A DNA stretch of 64,000 nucleotides from Sporosarcina luteola (GTDB taxonomy: Bacteria; Bacillota; Bacilli; Bacillales_A; Planococcaceae), in the NCBI RefSeq assembly GCF_023715245.1, contig NZ_JAMBNV010000001.1:310001-374000 (forward strand), read 5' to 3'. This document shows positions 44,784-53,321 of this stretch, one piece after another. Below the pieces are notes generated by a model, which saw nothing but the letters and a program-made list of their open reading frames with translations, did no database searches and was not told where the DNA came from. A program made the position numbers and the translations under genes. Each line of letters begins with the position of its first letter. Within the stretch, counting starts at the first letter, position 1.

Positions 44784-45761
44784 ATGAAGAAGACTTGGCA
44801 ACTTTGGCTAACAGCAATCCTTGCAACGTTCCTGCTCGCGGCATGCGGCACGGACAACGCAGAGAAGGACAACAAATCGGCAACGGAAAATACACAGAAA
44901 GAAGAGCAAACGGCGGAAGCTGCATTCCCAATCACGCTCACTGACGCGGTCGGCAATGAAATCACACTCGAAAAAGCCCCTGAAACAATCGTCTCCATGA
45001 TTCCGAGCAACACGGAAATCCTGTTCGCGCTTGGCTTAAACGATGAAATTGTCGGCGTCAACGACTGGGATAACTATCCGGAAGAGGCATTGGAGAAAGA
45101 GAAAATCGGCGGACAGGAATTCAACGTCGAAAAGATAGTCTCAATGACTCCGGACATCGTCTTCGCCCATGAATCCATGCTTGGCACATCTGACGAAGGG
45201 CTACAACAGCTTCGCGATGCAGGCATCAACGTATTCGTCGTAAAAAATGCAACGAACTTCGATCAAACATATGAAACGATCAAAACGATTGGCCAGGCAA
45301 CTGGCAAAACGGATGAGGCTGAAACAATCGTCGAGGACATGAAAGCGAAAGTCGAAGAAGTCCTTGCGAAAACAGACAAGGTCAAAGCGAAGAACATGAA
45401 ACGCGTATTCATTGAAACATCTGATGCGCCTGAAATTTATACACCGGGCAAAAATACATTCATGCAGGAAATCCTCGACATGATCAGTGCGGAAAACGTT
45501 GTAACAGAAGACAACTGGGTCATGATCAGCCCCGAAGAGATCGTCAAACAGAACCCTGACGTCATCATCGTCATGTACAGCTATGTGCCGGATATCGTCG
45601 AAAGCGTGAAAAACCGTGACGGCTTCGCTGACATTACAGCTGTCAAAGAAGACGCTGTCGTCCAAGTCGATGAAAACTTGACGAGCCGCACAGGTCCGCG
45701 CCTCGCACTAGGTCTTGAAGAAGTGGCAAAAGCCATCTATCCGGAGTTGTTTGGTGAATAA
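44784..45761 (+). CDS. btuF: Cobalamin ABC transporter, substrate-binding lipoprotein
   Basis: 325 residues from ATG 44784, with CAGGAGG upstream. Signal peptide with lipobox LLAAC, Cys21. The mature part is a class III binding protein: TIVSMIPSNTEILFALGL in the first lobe, IVSMTPDIVFAHESM, and a long inter-lobe helix. It captures cobalamin or cobinamide outside the cell for BtuCD. First gene of the riboswitch operon; its end overlaps btuC by 8 bases. Confidence 0.93.
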   Translation: MKKTWQLWLTAILATFLLAACGTDNAEKDNKSATENTQKEEQTAEAAFPITLTDAVGNEITLEKAPETIVSMIPSNTEILFALGLNDEIVGVNDWDNYPEEALEKEKIGGQEFNVEKIVSMTPDIVFAHESMLGTSDEGLQQLRDAGINVFVVKNATNFDQTYETIKTIGQATGKTDEAETIVEDMKAKVEEVLAKTDKVKAKNMKRVFIETSDAPEIYTPGKNTFMQEILDMISAENVVTEDNWVMISPEEIVKQNPDVIIVMYSYVPDIVESVKNRDGFADITAVKEDAVVQVDENLTSRTGPRLALGLEEVAKAIYPELFGE

Positions 45762-46746
45762 AGCAACACTTGCCTACATCGTGTCCGCCGCCACGCTTAT
45801 CGTGGCGGTATGGCTCGGTGTTTCGATTGGAACTGTCAAAATTCCGATCAGCACATTTTGGGATTCGTCGGATACGACCGCTTCAAATATCCTATGGAAA
45901 ATCCGGATGCCCCGCGTCATCTTAGCCGGGCTCGTCGGCGCGTCGCTCGCAATCGCTGGCGCCGCTTTCCAAGGATTGCTGAAAAACCCGCTCGCGGATC
46001 CCTACACCCTCGGAGTGTCATCCGGCGCCTCGGTCGGTGCTGTCGTGACACTCTTTTTCGGTTTATCGATTCCAATCCTAGGCACATACACATTGCCCGT
46101 TTTCAGCATGACCGGGGCCGCCTTGACGATGTTCCTCGTCATCGGCTTCGCTAGGCTCGTCGACCGTTCGATGAAAATGGAGACAATCATATTAACCGGA
46201 ATCATTTTCGGTTCATTCCTCGGCTCCGTCCTGTCGCTCATGATCGCCCTTACCGGCGAAGAGCTACGGCAAATCATCGGCTGGCTGCTCGGCAGCGTCT
46301 CGATGCGCGGCTGGAACTATATCATCATGGTGTTGCCGTTCGTCGTCATCGGTTCTTTCATTCTGTGGATGAACCGGAGGGAATTGAACGCGATGCTATT
46401 CGGCGAGGAACGCGCTCATCATTTAGGTGTCAACGTCAAGCGCCGGAAATTCATGATCCTGATCGGCGGCTCCATCTTGACTGGGTCCGCTGTCGCAGTG
46501 TCTGGAACGATTGGCTTCGTCGGCCTTGTCGTCCCGCATATGACGCGCCTCCTGTGGGGCTCCGACCACCGGCATCTGCTCACGTTATCGTTCCTGAACG
46601 GCGCATCATTGCTCATCATCTGCGACCTCATAGCCCGGACGATCATCTCGCCATCTGAATTGCCGGTCGGCGTCATTACAGCGTTCATCGGTGCACCTGT
46701 ATTCGCGTACATTTTCTACAGACAGAGAAGGAAAGGGGCCATGTAA
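45754..46746 (+). CDS. btuC: Cobalamin ABC transporter, permease
   Basis: 330 residues from GTG 45754. About ten membrane helices of the FecCD/BtuC family. Seen are RMPRVILAGLVGASLAIAGAAFQGLLKNPLADPYTLG (split across residues 53-88), and the late GFVGLVVPHMTRLLWG and PVGVITAFIGAPVFAYI segments. It forms the channel for corrinoid import with BtuF and the BtuD domain of the next protein. Confidence 0.93.
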   Translation: MNKATLAYIVSAATLIVAVWLGVSIGTVKIPISTFWDSSDTTASNILWKIRMPRVILAGLVGASLAIAGAAFQGLLKNPLADPYTLGVSSGASVGAVVTLFFGLSIPILGTYTLPVFSMTGAALTMFLVIGFARLVDRSMKMETIILTGIIFGSFLGSVLSLMIALTGEELRQIIGWLLGSVSMRGWNYIIMVLPFVVIGSFILWMNRRELNAMLFGEERAHHLGVNVKRRKFMILIGGSILTGSAVAVSGTIGFVGLVVPHMTRLLWGSDHRHLLTLSFLNGASLLIICDLIARTIISPSELPVGVITAFIGAPVFAYIFYRQRRKGAM

Positions 46747-46747
46747 C

Positions 46748-48211
46748 ATGCTGCAAGTCGACAACCTCACGGGGGGATACGGCAAGGAGCCGATCGTCAA
46801 AAATATCTCATTCCGTGTGAATAAAGGCGAAATCCTCGGCATCCTCGGCCCGAACGGCAGCGGGAAATCGACGCTGCTGAAGATCATTTCAGGCATCTTG
46901 CCGAAGCAAGAAGGAACCGTCAACATCGACGGTCAGGACGCCGCGGTTTATTCCCAAAAGCAATTCGCGAAGAAAGTCGCCGTCCTTCCGCAACTCCATG
47001 CTCACGCCTTTTCGCATACCGTGAAAGACACTGTCGCGCTCGGCAGGTATCCGCATCAGACCGGGCTTTTTTCATCATGGTCCGATGAAGACGAGCGGGC
47101 GGTGACCGAGGCGCTAGACTATACGGGCATCACCCGCTACAAAGACACGGCGATCGAACTGCTTTCAGGGGGAGAACAACAACGGGTATTCGTCGCCCAG
47201 GCGCTCGCCCAAGAAGCGCCGATCCTCCTGCTCGACGAACCGACGAACCATCTCGACATCGCCCATCAGCAGCAACTGCTCGACACGATCCGCAATCATG
47301 CCATCGAAAAAGGTGTCACTGTCATTTCCGTCTTCCATGACGTCAACCTCGCCTCGCTTTATTGCGATCGGCTGCTCCTCATGGAAAAAGGGGAGATTGC
47401 TATAATCGGCGAGCCGCAGGACGTCATCAGGGAAACGATGATCGGCAAAGTGTATAACGCGCGCGTCAAAACGCAGCCGCATCCCGAACTGCCGAAGCCG
47501 CAAATGACGCTTCTGCCAGAGAAAACGGAGGAAAGCGAACCGTTCATTGTCACTAAAGAGCACTTCACTGTCTCGGCGGAACGCGTTTCATTCAAGGTCA
47601 ACCAACCCTTGAAAACCGTCTCATCCGCCGTCGTGAACGCCGGGCTAGGATGGTACCGCGCATTCGTCAACCGCCACGTCGACGAAAACTACAACTGCGA
47701 CGACGTCAAAGCGGAAATGTCCGCCTATCTCGAACAGCACGGCTACCCGATAGCGGACACCGTCGGGATGATGACCGCCGTCACGACGGAACACGCGGAA
47801 ATCGGCGAATACGAAGGCGATTTCGGCACGATCCTCGTCATGGTGACAGCGGGCGTCGGCAATGCCGTCGACGTCTCCCAAGCACTCGGCCGTGAACAAA
47901 AAGTCGGCACGATCAACACCTGGGTCATCGTCAACGGCCAGCTGCCCGAAGAGGCCTTCATCCAAGCGATGATCACCGCAACCGAGGCGAAAACGAAAGC
48001 GCTCCAAACCGAAAACGTCAAAGATCCGCTCACCGGCACAATCGCGACCGGCACATCGACCGATAGCCTCCTCGTCGCAGCGACGCAGGAAGGGGAGCAT
48101 TTGCCATACGCAGGCCCGATCACCCCCCTCGGCAAACTGATCGGCCACGGCGTTTACGACTGCACCGTCCGTGCGATCCGTGCCTATAAAAAAGCGAAAG
48201 GATGGACCTGA
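46748..48211 (+). CDS. btuD-cbiZ: BtuD ATPase fused to CbiZ adenosylcobinamide amidohydrolase
   Basis: 487 residues from ATG 46748. Residues 1-250 are an ABC ATPase: Walker A GPNGSGKST at 34-42, signature LSGGEQQ near 138, Walker B ILLLDEPTNHLD near 158. A linker leads to residues 285-485, which match CbiZ (VSSAVVNAGLGWYRAFVNRHV, VTAGVGNAVDVS, PYAGPITPLGKLIGHG). CbiZ cuts the aminopropanol arm from adenosylcobinamide to give adenosylcobyric acid. The fusion links uptake directly to remodelling of incoming corrinoids. Confidence 0.93.
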   Translation: MLQVDNLTGGYGKEPIVKNISFRVNKGEILGILGPNGSGKSTLLKIISGILPKQEGTVNIDGQDAAVYSQKQFAKKVAVLPQLHAHAFSHTVKDTVALGRYPHQTGLFSSWSDEDERAVTEALDYTGITRYKDTAIELLSGGEQQRVFVAQALAQEAPILLLDEPTNHLDIAHQQQLLDTIRNHAIEKGVTVISVFHDVNLASLYCDRLLLMEKGEIAIIGEPQDVIRETMIGKVYNARVKTQPHPELPKPQMTLLPEKTEESEPFIVTKEHFTVSAERVSFKVNQPLKTVSSAVVNAGLGWYRAFVNRHVDENYNCDDVKAEMSAYLEQHGYPIADTVGMMTAVTTEHAEIGEYEGDFGTILVMVTAGVGNAVDVSQALGREQKVGTINTWVIVNGQLPEEAFIQAMITATEAKTKALQTENVKDPLTGTIATGTSTDSLLVAATQEGEHLPYAGPITPLGKLIGHGVYDCTVRAIRAYKKAKGWT

Positions 48212-48282
48212 TTTCGCAAGACCATTTACTGAAATCGGAAGGGTTTACCTAATCTTGCAAGTCCATTTACTAAAATCGGAGG
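48206..48282 (+). repeat. 41-bp direct duplication before cbiB
   Basis: ACCTGATTTCGCAAGACCAT at 48206 recurs as ACCTAATCTTGCAAGTCCAT at 48247, each followed by TTACTNAAATCGGA. The offset is 41 bp, the same as twice the array period. It spans the intergenic gap and the cbiB ribosome binding site. Confidence 0.75.
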
Positions 48283-48289
48283 ATTGAAC

Positions 48290-49246
48290 ATGCAAGCCCA
48301 TTTTGTTGCAATCGCGATCGGATATATCCTCGACCGGATAATAGGGGATCCCCCGAACTGGCCGCACCCTATACGCGGGATCGGCACATTCATCTCGAAG
48401 CTCACCGCGGTTCTGAACAAAGGGCGTGCCCGCGTACTGAAAGGCGCTGGGATGTTGTTCTTTGTCGTGTTCGCTGTTACGGCGATTGTGCTTGTAATCG
48501 TCTGGTTTTCCTACGAACTACATATTGCTGCCGGGATTGCCGTAGAAGCGGTTCTCATTGCAATCGGACTCGCCCAGAAAAGTTTGCGGTACGCTGCCCT
48601 CGACGTCTACAATCCACTTCAAGCGGGCGATCTCGAGGACGCACGAACGAAGCTCTCATGGATCGTCGGCCGCGACACCGACAAGTTGCAGGAAAACGAA
48701 ATCGCCCGCGGCGCGATTGAAACGGTGTCGGAAAATACAGCGGACGGCATTACGTCTCCGTTGTTCTGGGCATTCCTCCTCGGCGCACCCGGGTTATGGA
48801 TGTATAAAGCCGTCAACACGCTCGATTCGATGATCGGCTATAAAGACGACCGCTACCGTGAATTCGGCAAGTTTTCAGCACGGGCTGATGACGTGTTGAA
48901 TTTCATTCCCGCAAGGATAACGGGTTTCTACATCCTCGTTTTCACTCCGAATGAAGGGGAAATTCCTTTTCGGAAACGGTTTGTCGGCTGGAGCAAGGAC
49001 GCTAGGAATCACCCGAGCCCAAACAGCGGCTACCTCGAGGCGGCGACTGCTTGGCAGCTCGGCGTGAAACTGGGCGGGAAAAGTACATACAGGGGAACCG
49101 TTTCCGAACGACCGGTAATCGGCCCCGGACTGAAGCCGTTGCAAGCGGCGCACATCAAATCGACCATCCGGCAAATGCGCGCGGTGTCTTTCGCCTTCTG
49201 GGTGCTAATGACGATCATTGGAGTGATTTTTTATGCAATTACCTGA
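48290..49246 (+). CDS. cbiB: Adenosylcobinamide-phosphate synthase CbiB
   Basis: 318 residues from ATG 48290 with GGAGG at 48278-48282. Integral membrane protein with the family signature GYILDRIIGDPPNWPHPIRGIG at about 10-31 and SENTADGITSPLFWAFLLG near 145-163. It joins adenosylcobyric acid to aminopropanol phosphate. Needed after CbiZ to rebuild the lower arm. The stop overlaps cobD by 14 bases. Confidence 0.94.
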   Translation: MQAHFVAIAIGYILDRIIGDPPNWPHPIRGIGTFISKLTAVLNKGRARVLKGAGMLFFVVFAVTAIVLVIVWFSYELHIAAGIAVEAVLIAIGLAQKSLRYAALDVYNPLQAGDLEDARTKLSWIVGRDTDKLQENEIARGAIETVSENTADGITSPLFWAFLLGAPGLWMYKAVNTLDSMIGYKDDRYREFGKFSARADDVLNFIPARITGFYILVFTPNEGEIPFRKRFVGWSKDARNHPSPNSGYLEAATAWQLGVKLGGKSTYRGTVSERPVIGPGLKPLQAAHIKSTIRQMRAVSFAFWVLMTIIGVIFYAIT

Positions 49247-50309
49247 ACACGGGGCGAACCCTCGCCGCGTCTATGAAAAGTTAGGTATGACCGCGCCCTC
49301 GCGGATACTGGATTTCAGTGAAAACTGCAATCCGGTGGGACCTCCGCGGACTGTTATCGAGTTGTGGCCGGAACTTCTGACGCGATTAAAGGCCTACCCG
49401 GACGCGTCCGGCGAGCCTTTCCTATCAAGTGTGGCGGAATATCATGGGGTTCCGAAGGCATCGGTGTTCGCCGGCAACGGTGCGGCGGAAATATTGTCGC
49501 TCATCGCGGAACGGTACCGGGGGAAACGTGCAATCGTCGTCCACCCGACGTTTTCGGAATACGAAGCGACATTGATGGCGAAGGGAGTGGAGATTGAACG
49601 GATTTTTGCTTCTGAAGTGGACGGCTTCAAACTGCCGGTTGATGCCATTTTGGAATCGATCTCACGGTCAGATGCTCTGTACCTTTGCACGCCAAACAAT
49701 CCGACGGGTGTTTTGCCAGAGCGTGAAGATCTACTGACGCTTATCCGGAAGGCGGGGGAGTCGGGCTGTGAAGTGGTTCTCGATGAGGCGTTCATCGATT
49801 TCGCTGATGAAAGAAAATCGTTCATTGCCGAATTGAAACATTTTTCGCATGTCATCGTCGTCCGGTCGATGACGAAAATGTATGCAATCCCAGGCATCCG
49901 CCTCGGATATGCAGTCGCGCATCCGGAGGTCATAGCTGGGTTGCAATCAGCGGCGCCGCATTGGAATGTCAACGGGCTGGCGGCCGCAATCGGGGCGGTT
50001 TGCCTAAATGAGGAAGCGTACCGCGAGTCCGCGATTCGCCATGCCGCTGAAGAACGCGTGAAAATGGCGGCGTTTCTGAAGAGTTTTGGCTGCACCGTAA
50101 CGGACTCAGTTGCGAATTTCCTATCGTTCAAACCGCATGACGCTGGAAAACTGTATACCGATATGCTCGGGAAAGGCATCGTCCTCCGCCATTCGGAAAA
50201 CTTCCGCGGAATGGACGGACGTTGGCTGCGGATCGGTATGAAAAGCAGTACGGAAATGGAAGAATTGCGGAGTGAGCTTGCAGGCGCGCTCATAAATCCG
50301 TTTAAGTGA
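49233..50309 (+). CDS. cobD: L-threonine-O-3-phosphate decarboxylase
   Basis: 358 residues. Class II aminotransferase fold with the N-terminal LDFSENCNPVGPP segment typical of CobD. The PLP lysine is Lys215 in RSMTKMYAIPGIRLGY, with NNPTG at 155-159. It makes (R)-1-amino-2-propanol phosphate for CbiB. No PduX-type threonine kinase gene is seen in the operon, so threonine phosphate must come from elsewhere. The last codons lie inside array 12. Confidence 0.93.
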   Translation: MQLPEHGANPRRVYEKLGMTAPSRILDFSENCNPVGPPRTVIELWPELLTRLKAYPDASGEPFLSSVAEYHGVPKASVFAGNGAAEILSLIAERYRGKRAIVVHPTFSEYEATLMAKGVEIERIFASEVDGFKLPVDAILESISRSDALYLCTPNNPTGVLPEREDLLTLIRKAGESGCEVVLDEAFIDFADERKSFIAELKHFSHVIVVRSMTKMYAIPGIRLGYAVAHPEVIAGLQSAAPHWNVNGLAAAIGAVCLNEEAYRESAIRHAAEERVKMAAFLKSFGCTVTDSVANFLSFKPHDAGKLYTDMLGKGIVLRHSENFRGMDGRWLRIGMKSSTEMEELRSELAGALINPFK

Positions 50310-50545
50310 TCATAAACTCACGTTTCGCGCTCATAAATCCGATTAAGTGATCATAAGCTCACGTTCTGCGCTCATAAATCCGAATAAGTGATCATAAACT
50401 CACGTTTCGCGCTCATAAATCCGATTAAGCGATCATAAACTCACGTTTCGCGCTCATAAATCCGATTAAGTGATCATAAGCTCACGTTCTGCGCTCATAA
50501 ATCTGATTAAGTGATCATAAACCCACGTTTTACGCTCATAGCAGA
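50286..50545. repeat. Phased repeat array 12 (41-bp higher-order repeat, 13 half units)
   Basis: CATAA motifs begin at 50291, 50311, 50332, 50352, 50373, 50393, 50414, 50434, 50455, 50475, 50496, 50516 and 50537, with steps alternating 20 and 21. The two half units alternate GCGCTCATAAATCCG and GTGATCATAAACTCACG. Begins inside the cobD coding end and fills the gap to cobU. Confidence 0.95.
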
Positions 50546-50573
50546 CGTAAGGTAAGAAAGGTGGTCCGATTTC

Positions 50574-51161
50574 ATGGGAGGAAAACTAACATTCATTAGC
50601 GGCGGCGTCCGAAGCGGGAAGAGCGCATATGCAGAAAAACTGCTCGTCGAGGGGGCTGCCACCGCAGAAGGCAGACTCGTCTACATCGCTTCCGGTCGCG
50701 CGGTCGATGAGGAAATGCGACAACGTATTGAGCAACATCAGCTTGACCGGGCGGATGTATGCTGGACGACAATCGAGCAGTCGGTCGACCTGGAAGAAGT
50801 GCTGCCGTTCATTCAACCAAACGATTTCGTCCTCTGGGATTGTCTAACGACGTGGCTTGCAAATGAACTATACATGGAACAGAACAATACATACTGCATC
50901 CACATTAAAGGGTGCATGGAAAAGAAGACGGCGCGGCTTTATGAAACAGTCGCCGCCATCCGGGAAAAAGCATCGCACTTCATCATCGTTTCCAACGAAG
51001 TGCTGGACGAACCGGCTTCAACCTATGATGAAACACGGAAGTACTGTGAATGGATTGGACAGCTCCATCAACATATCGTCAAACTAGCGGACGACGCAAT
51101 CGAGATGGATTGCGGGCTGCCGCTGTATTGGAAAAAGGAAGGGCAGGTGGCTGTGCGATGA
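50574..51161 (+). CDS. cobU: Adenosylcobinamide kinase / guanylyltransferase
   Basis: 195 residues. P-loop GGVRSGKSAYAE at 10-21, VYIASGRAVDEEM near 37, and the HQLDRADVCWTTIE segment with the nucleotide-attachment His at about 55. It phosphorylates cobinamide and adds GMP. ATG 50574 follows AAAGGTGG. The stop overlaps the short cobQ by 4 bases. Confidence 0.92.
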   Translation: MGGKLTFISGGVRSGKSAYAEKLLVEGAATAEGRLVYIASGRAVDEEMRQRIEQHQLDRADVCWTTIEQSVDLEEVLPFIQPNDFVLWDCLTTWLANELYMEQNNTYCIHIKGCMEKKTARLYETVAAIREKASHFIIVSNEVLDEPASTYDETRKYCEWIGQLHQHIVKLADDAIEMDCGLPLYWKKEGQVAVR

Positions 51162-51988
51162 AAGGGATCATGGTGATGGGAACGGCGTCGGATGTCGGCA
51201 AGACGGTGATCTGCACGGCGTTATGCAGGCTGCTTTCCGACGAAGGGATGCGGGTCGCCCCATTCAAATCGCAAAATATGTCGCGATTTTCCGCCAGGAC
51301 TGAAGATGGCGAAGAAATGAGCCGGGCGCAGTTTTTGCAGGCGGAAGCGGCACGGACGAAGCCGGTTATCGAAATGAACCCGATTTTGTTGAAGCCGTTA
51401 GGCAATATGAAATCTGAAGTCCGGTTTTTCGGAGAGACGTTCGAAACGGTGGACGGGATGGAATATCGGAAGCAGTTTTTCGACCGCGGTTTACAAGCAA
51501 TCCGGACTTCGCTCGATCGGCTCTCTAAATCATTCGACGTACTCGTTATCGAAGGCGCAGGAAGTCCAGCAGAAGTGAATTTGAACGATCGAGAAATCGT
51601 CAATATGCGGGTGGCGGACATTGCGGATGTGCCCGTGTTGCTCGTCGCGGATATCGACCGTGGCGGCGCGATTGCTTCGATTGTCGGGACCCTGCAACTT
51701 CTTGTGCCTGAACACCGGGAGCGCGTGAAAGCGATTATCATCAATAAATTCCACGGAGACGCCGCTTTATTCCAGGAGGGTGTCGATTTTATCGAAACGT
51801 ACACGGGCATTCGCGTGGCGGGGGTCATTCCGCATAAGATGAATCACGGGATCGAAGAGGAGGACATGGATCGACCACTGACCGGGGCGCCAGCCGGAAC
51901 AGATGTGTATGACGCTTGGGCCGCACATGTGAAGGCGCATCTCAATTGGCCGTTCGTCCTGTCGATCATTGCGGGGCAGGTGGACTAA
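51158..51988 (+). CDS. cobQ: Short cobyric acid synthase-like protein lacking the glutaminase domain
   Basis: 276 residues from ATG 51158, about half the length of CobQ/CbiP (about 500). The N-terminal dethiobiotin-synthetase-like ATPase domain is complete: GTASDVGKT at 8-16, FKSQNMSRFSA, EMSRAQFLQAEAAR, EMNPILLKP, VIEGAGSPAEVNL and DIDRGGAIASIVGTL. The class I glutamine amidotransferase domain is missing, yet a tail resembling the normal CobQ C-terminus (VYDAWAAHVKAHLNW) remains. Either it uses free ammonia or another subunit, or it has another role in corrinoid salvage. Confidence 0.82.
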   Translation: MKGIMVMGTASDVGKTVICTALCRLLSDEGMRVAPFKSQNMSRFSARTEDGEEMSRAQFLQAEAARTKPVIEMNPILLKPLGNMKSEVRFFGETFETVDGMEYRKQFFDRGLQAIRTSLDRLSKSFDVLVIEGAGSPAEVNLNDREIVNMRVADIADVPVLLVADIDRGGAIASIVGTLQLLVPEHRERVKAIIINKFHGDAALFQEGVDFIETYTGIRVAGVIPHKMNHGIEEEDMDRPLTGAPAGTDVYDAWAAHVKAHLNWPFVLSIIAGQVD

Positions 51989-52752
51989 TGAACGGATTTA
52001 TGCTGGCGGTTCAGTTTTTCACCTCTATCCCGATCCGCAAAGAACTGCCGATGGAACGGAAAGACGTGACGGGAATGTATGTCGCGCTGCCGTTTGTCGG
52101 GGGGCTAATTGGGCTCGCAATGTATGGCGTGTTGGTCTTGTTAACGGACGTCATCGGCACGGGTTCGCTGCTCGCCGCGGTTTTCGTTATTGTGGCAGGC
52201 ATTGCACTGACAGGCGGCCTCCATATGGATGGATTCGCGGACACGGGAGATGCGTTTTTTTCGTATCGCGATCGTGTTAAGCGGCTTGAAATATTGGACG
52301 ACCCGCGTATAGGCGCGTTTGGGGCAATGTCGCTCATTTTGTTGATCGTTGTGAAAATCGCTTTGTTTCAAGAGTTATTTCATCGCAACGACGGGCTGCT
52401 GCCGTATTTCATTGCCATCCCGTTACTCGCGCGTGCAGGAATGAACGTCTATTTTTCATCGACGCGCCTTGCGAAGGAGAAAGGTATCGCCCATTTCTTC
52501 AAAGGGAAGCTGTCGGTAGGAAAGTTAATGGTAGGGTCGGTTATTATGGCGGTTGCCATGACCGCAGTGCTTGGCATTGTCCTTCATTCCATCATCGTGC
52601 CAGTCGTGCTCCTAGGTGTTTTATGTGGATCGGCAATCCTTTTTAGAACTTGGTCATTGAAGCATTTCGGTGGCGTCTCGGGTGATTTATGCGGGGCGTT
52701 CATCGAAGGGACGGAGGCGTTGCTATGGCTAGCCATCATCATTTGTATTTGA
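51988..52752 (+). CDS. cobS: Adenosylcobinamide-GDP ribazoletransferase (cobalamin synthase)
   Basis: 254 residues, polytopic membrane protein. The active-site motif GGLHMDGFADTGDAFFS lies at about 76-92 with the conserved acidic residues, and RIGAFGAM near 112. It joins AdoCbi-GDP to alpha-ribazole or its phosphate. ATG 51988 shares one base with the previous stop; GGCAGGTGG is the binding site. Confidence 0.93.
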   Translation: MNGFMLAVQFFTSIPIRKELPMERKDVTGMYVALPFVGGLIGLAMYGVLVLLTDVIGTGSLLAAVFVIVAGIALTGGLHMDGFADTGDAFFSYRDRVKRLEILDDPRIGAFGAMSLILLIVVKIALFQELFHRNDGLLPYFIAIPLLARAGMNVYFSSTRLAKEKGIAHFFKGKLSVGKLMVGSVIMAVAMTAVLGIVLHSIIVPVVLLGVLCGSAILFRTWSLKHFGGVSGDLCGAFIEGTEALLWLAIIICI

Positions 52753-53321
52753 TCCGGCATTTGCCGACTGCGGGAAACCTCGAACGTAAATATATCGGGT
52801 GGACAGATGATCCGATTGTGCCGGTGGAGGAACCGGTTCGGACATCTATCGTGCCTGCGGATGGGGTCGTCTATGGGAGTGATCTCGTAAGGGCGAGGCA
52901 AACTGGGGCACTCTTGATGCCCGATGCAAACTATGTAGCGGATGCAAGATTACGTGAATGCCATTTCGGTGAGTTTGAAGGGAAAACGTATGCTGAGCTC
53001 GAAAAGGATAAGGACTACCGGAGTTGGATTGATGATCCGTATTCGTTTAGGCCGCGTGGCGGGGAAAGTTTAGAGGACGTAGAGAAACGCGTGCTGGAAT
53101 CATTGTTTTCATTGCCGAATGGCGCCGTTGCTGTCACGCATGGCGGACCGATCCGCATCGCGCTCACCCGATATTCGCCGGTACCGCGGGATTTCTGGTC
53201 ATGGCAAATTCCGCATGGCTCGGTGTGGAGGCTCGAATGGAGCAATCACGACGAAATGAAGGAGGGCGGACGATGCACGTCTTTATCGGAGGTGCCTATA
53301 ACGGGAAAAGGGACTATGTAA
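52725..53321 (+). CDS. cobC: Histidine phosphatase family protein (CobC-like)
   Basis: 198 residues from ATG 52725, overlapping cobS by 28 bases. LIRHLPTAGN at about 9-18 has the RH catalytic pair; note the usual RHGET reads RHLPT. RECHFGEFEGKTYAEL near 80 and the second His in VTHGGPIR near 138 complete the site. In this operon it should remove phosphate from adenosylcobalamin-phosphate or alpha-ribazole phosphate. Confidence 0.85.
   Translation: MASHHHLYLIRHLPTAGNLERKYIGWTDDPIVPVEEPVRTSIVPADGVVYGSDLVRARQTGALLMPDANYVADARLRECHFGEFEGKTYAELEKDKDYRSWIDDPYSFRPRGGESLEDVEKRVLESLFSLPNGAVAVTHGGPIRIALTRYSPVPRDFWSWQIPHGSVWRLEWSNHDEMKEGGRCTSLSEVPITGKGTM

Noticed and set aside
49442..50293. 283-codon open frame antisense to cobD
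   Set aside because: Ser-rich shadow frame with no domain and no ribosome binding site, fully covered by cobD.
51079..51828. 249-codon open frame antisense to the short cobQ
   Set aside because: Shadow frame without start signal or recognisable motif. The sense-strand ATPase motifs are clear.
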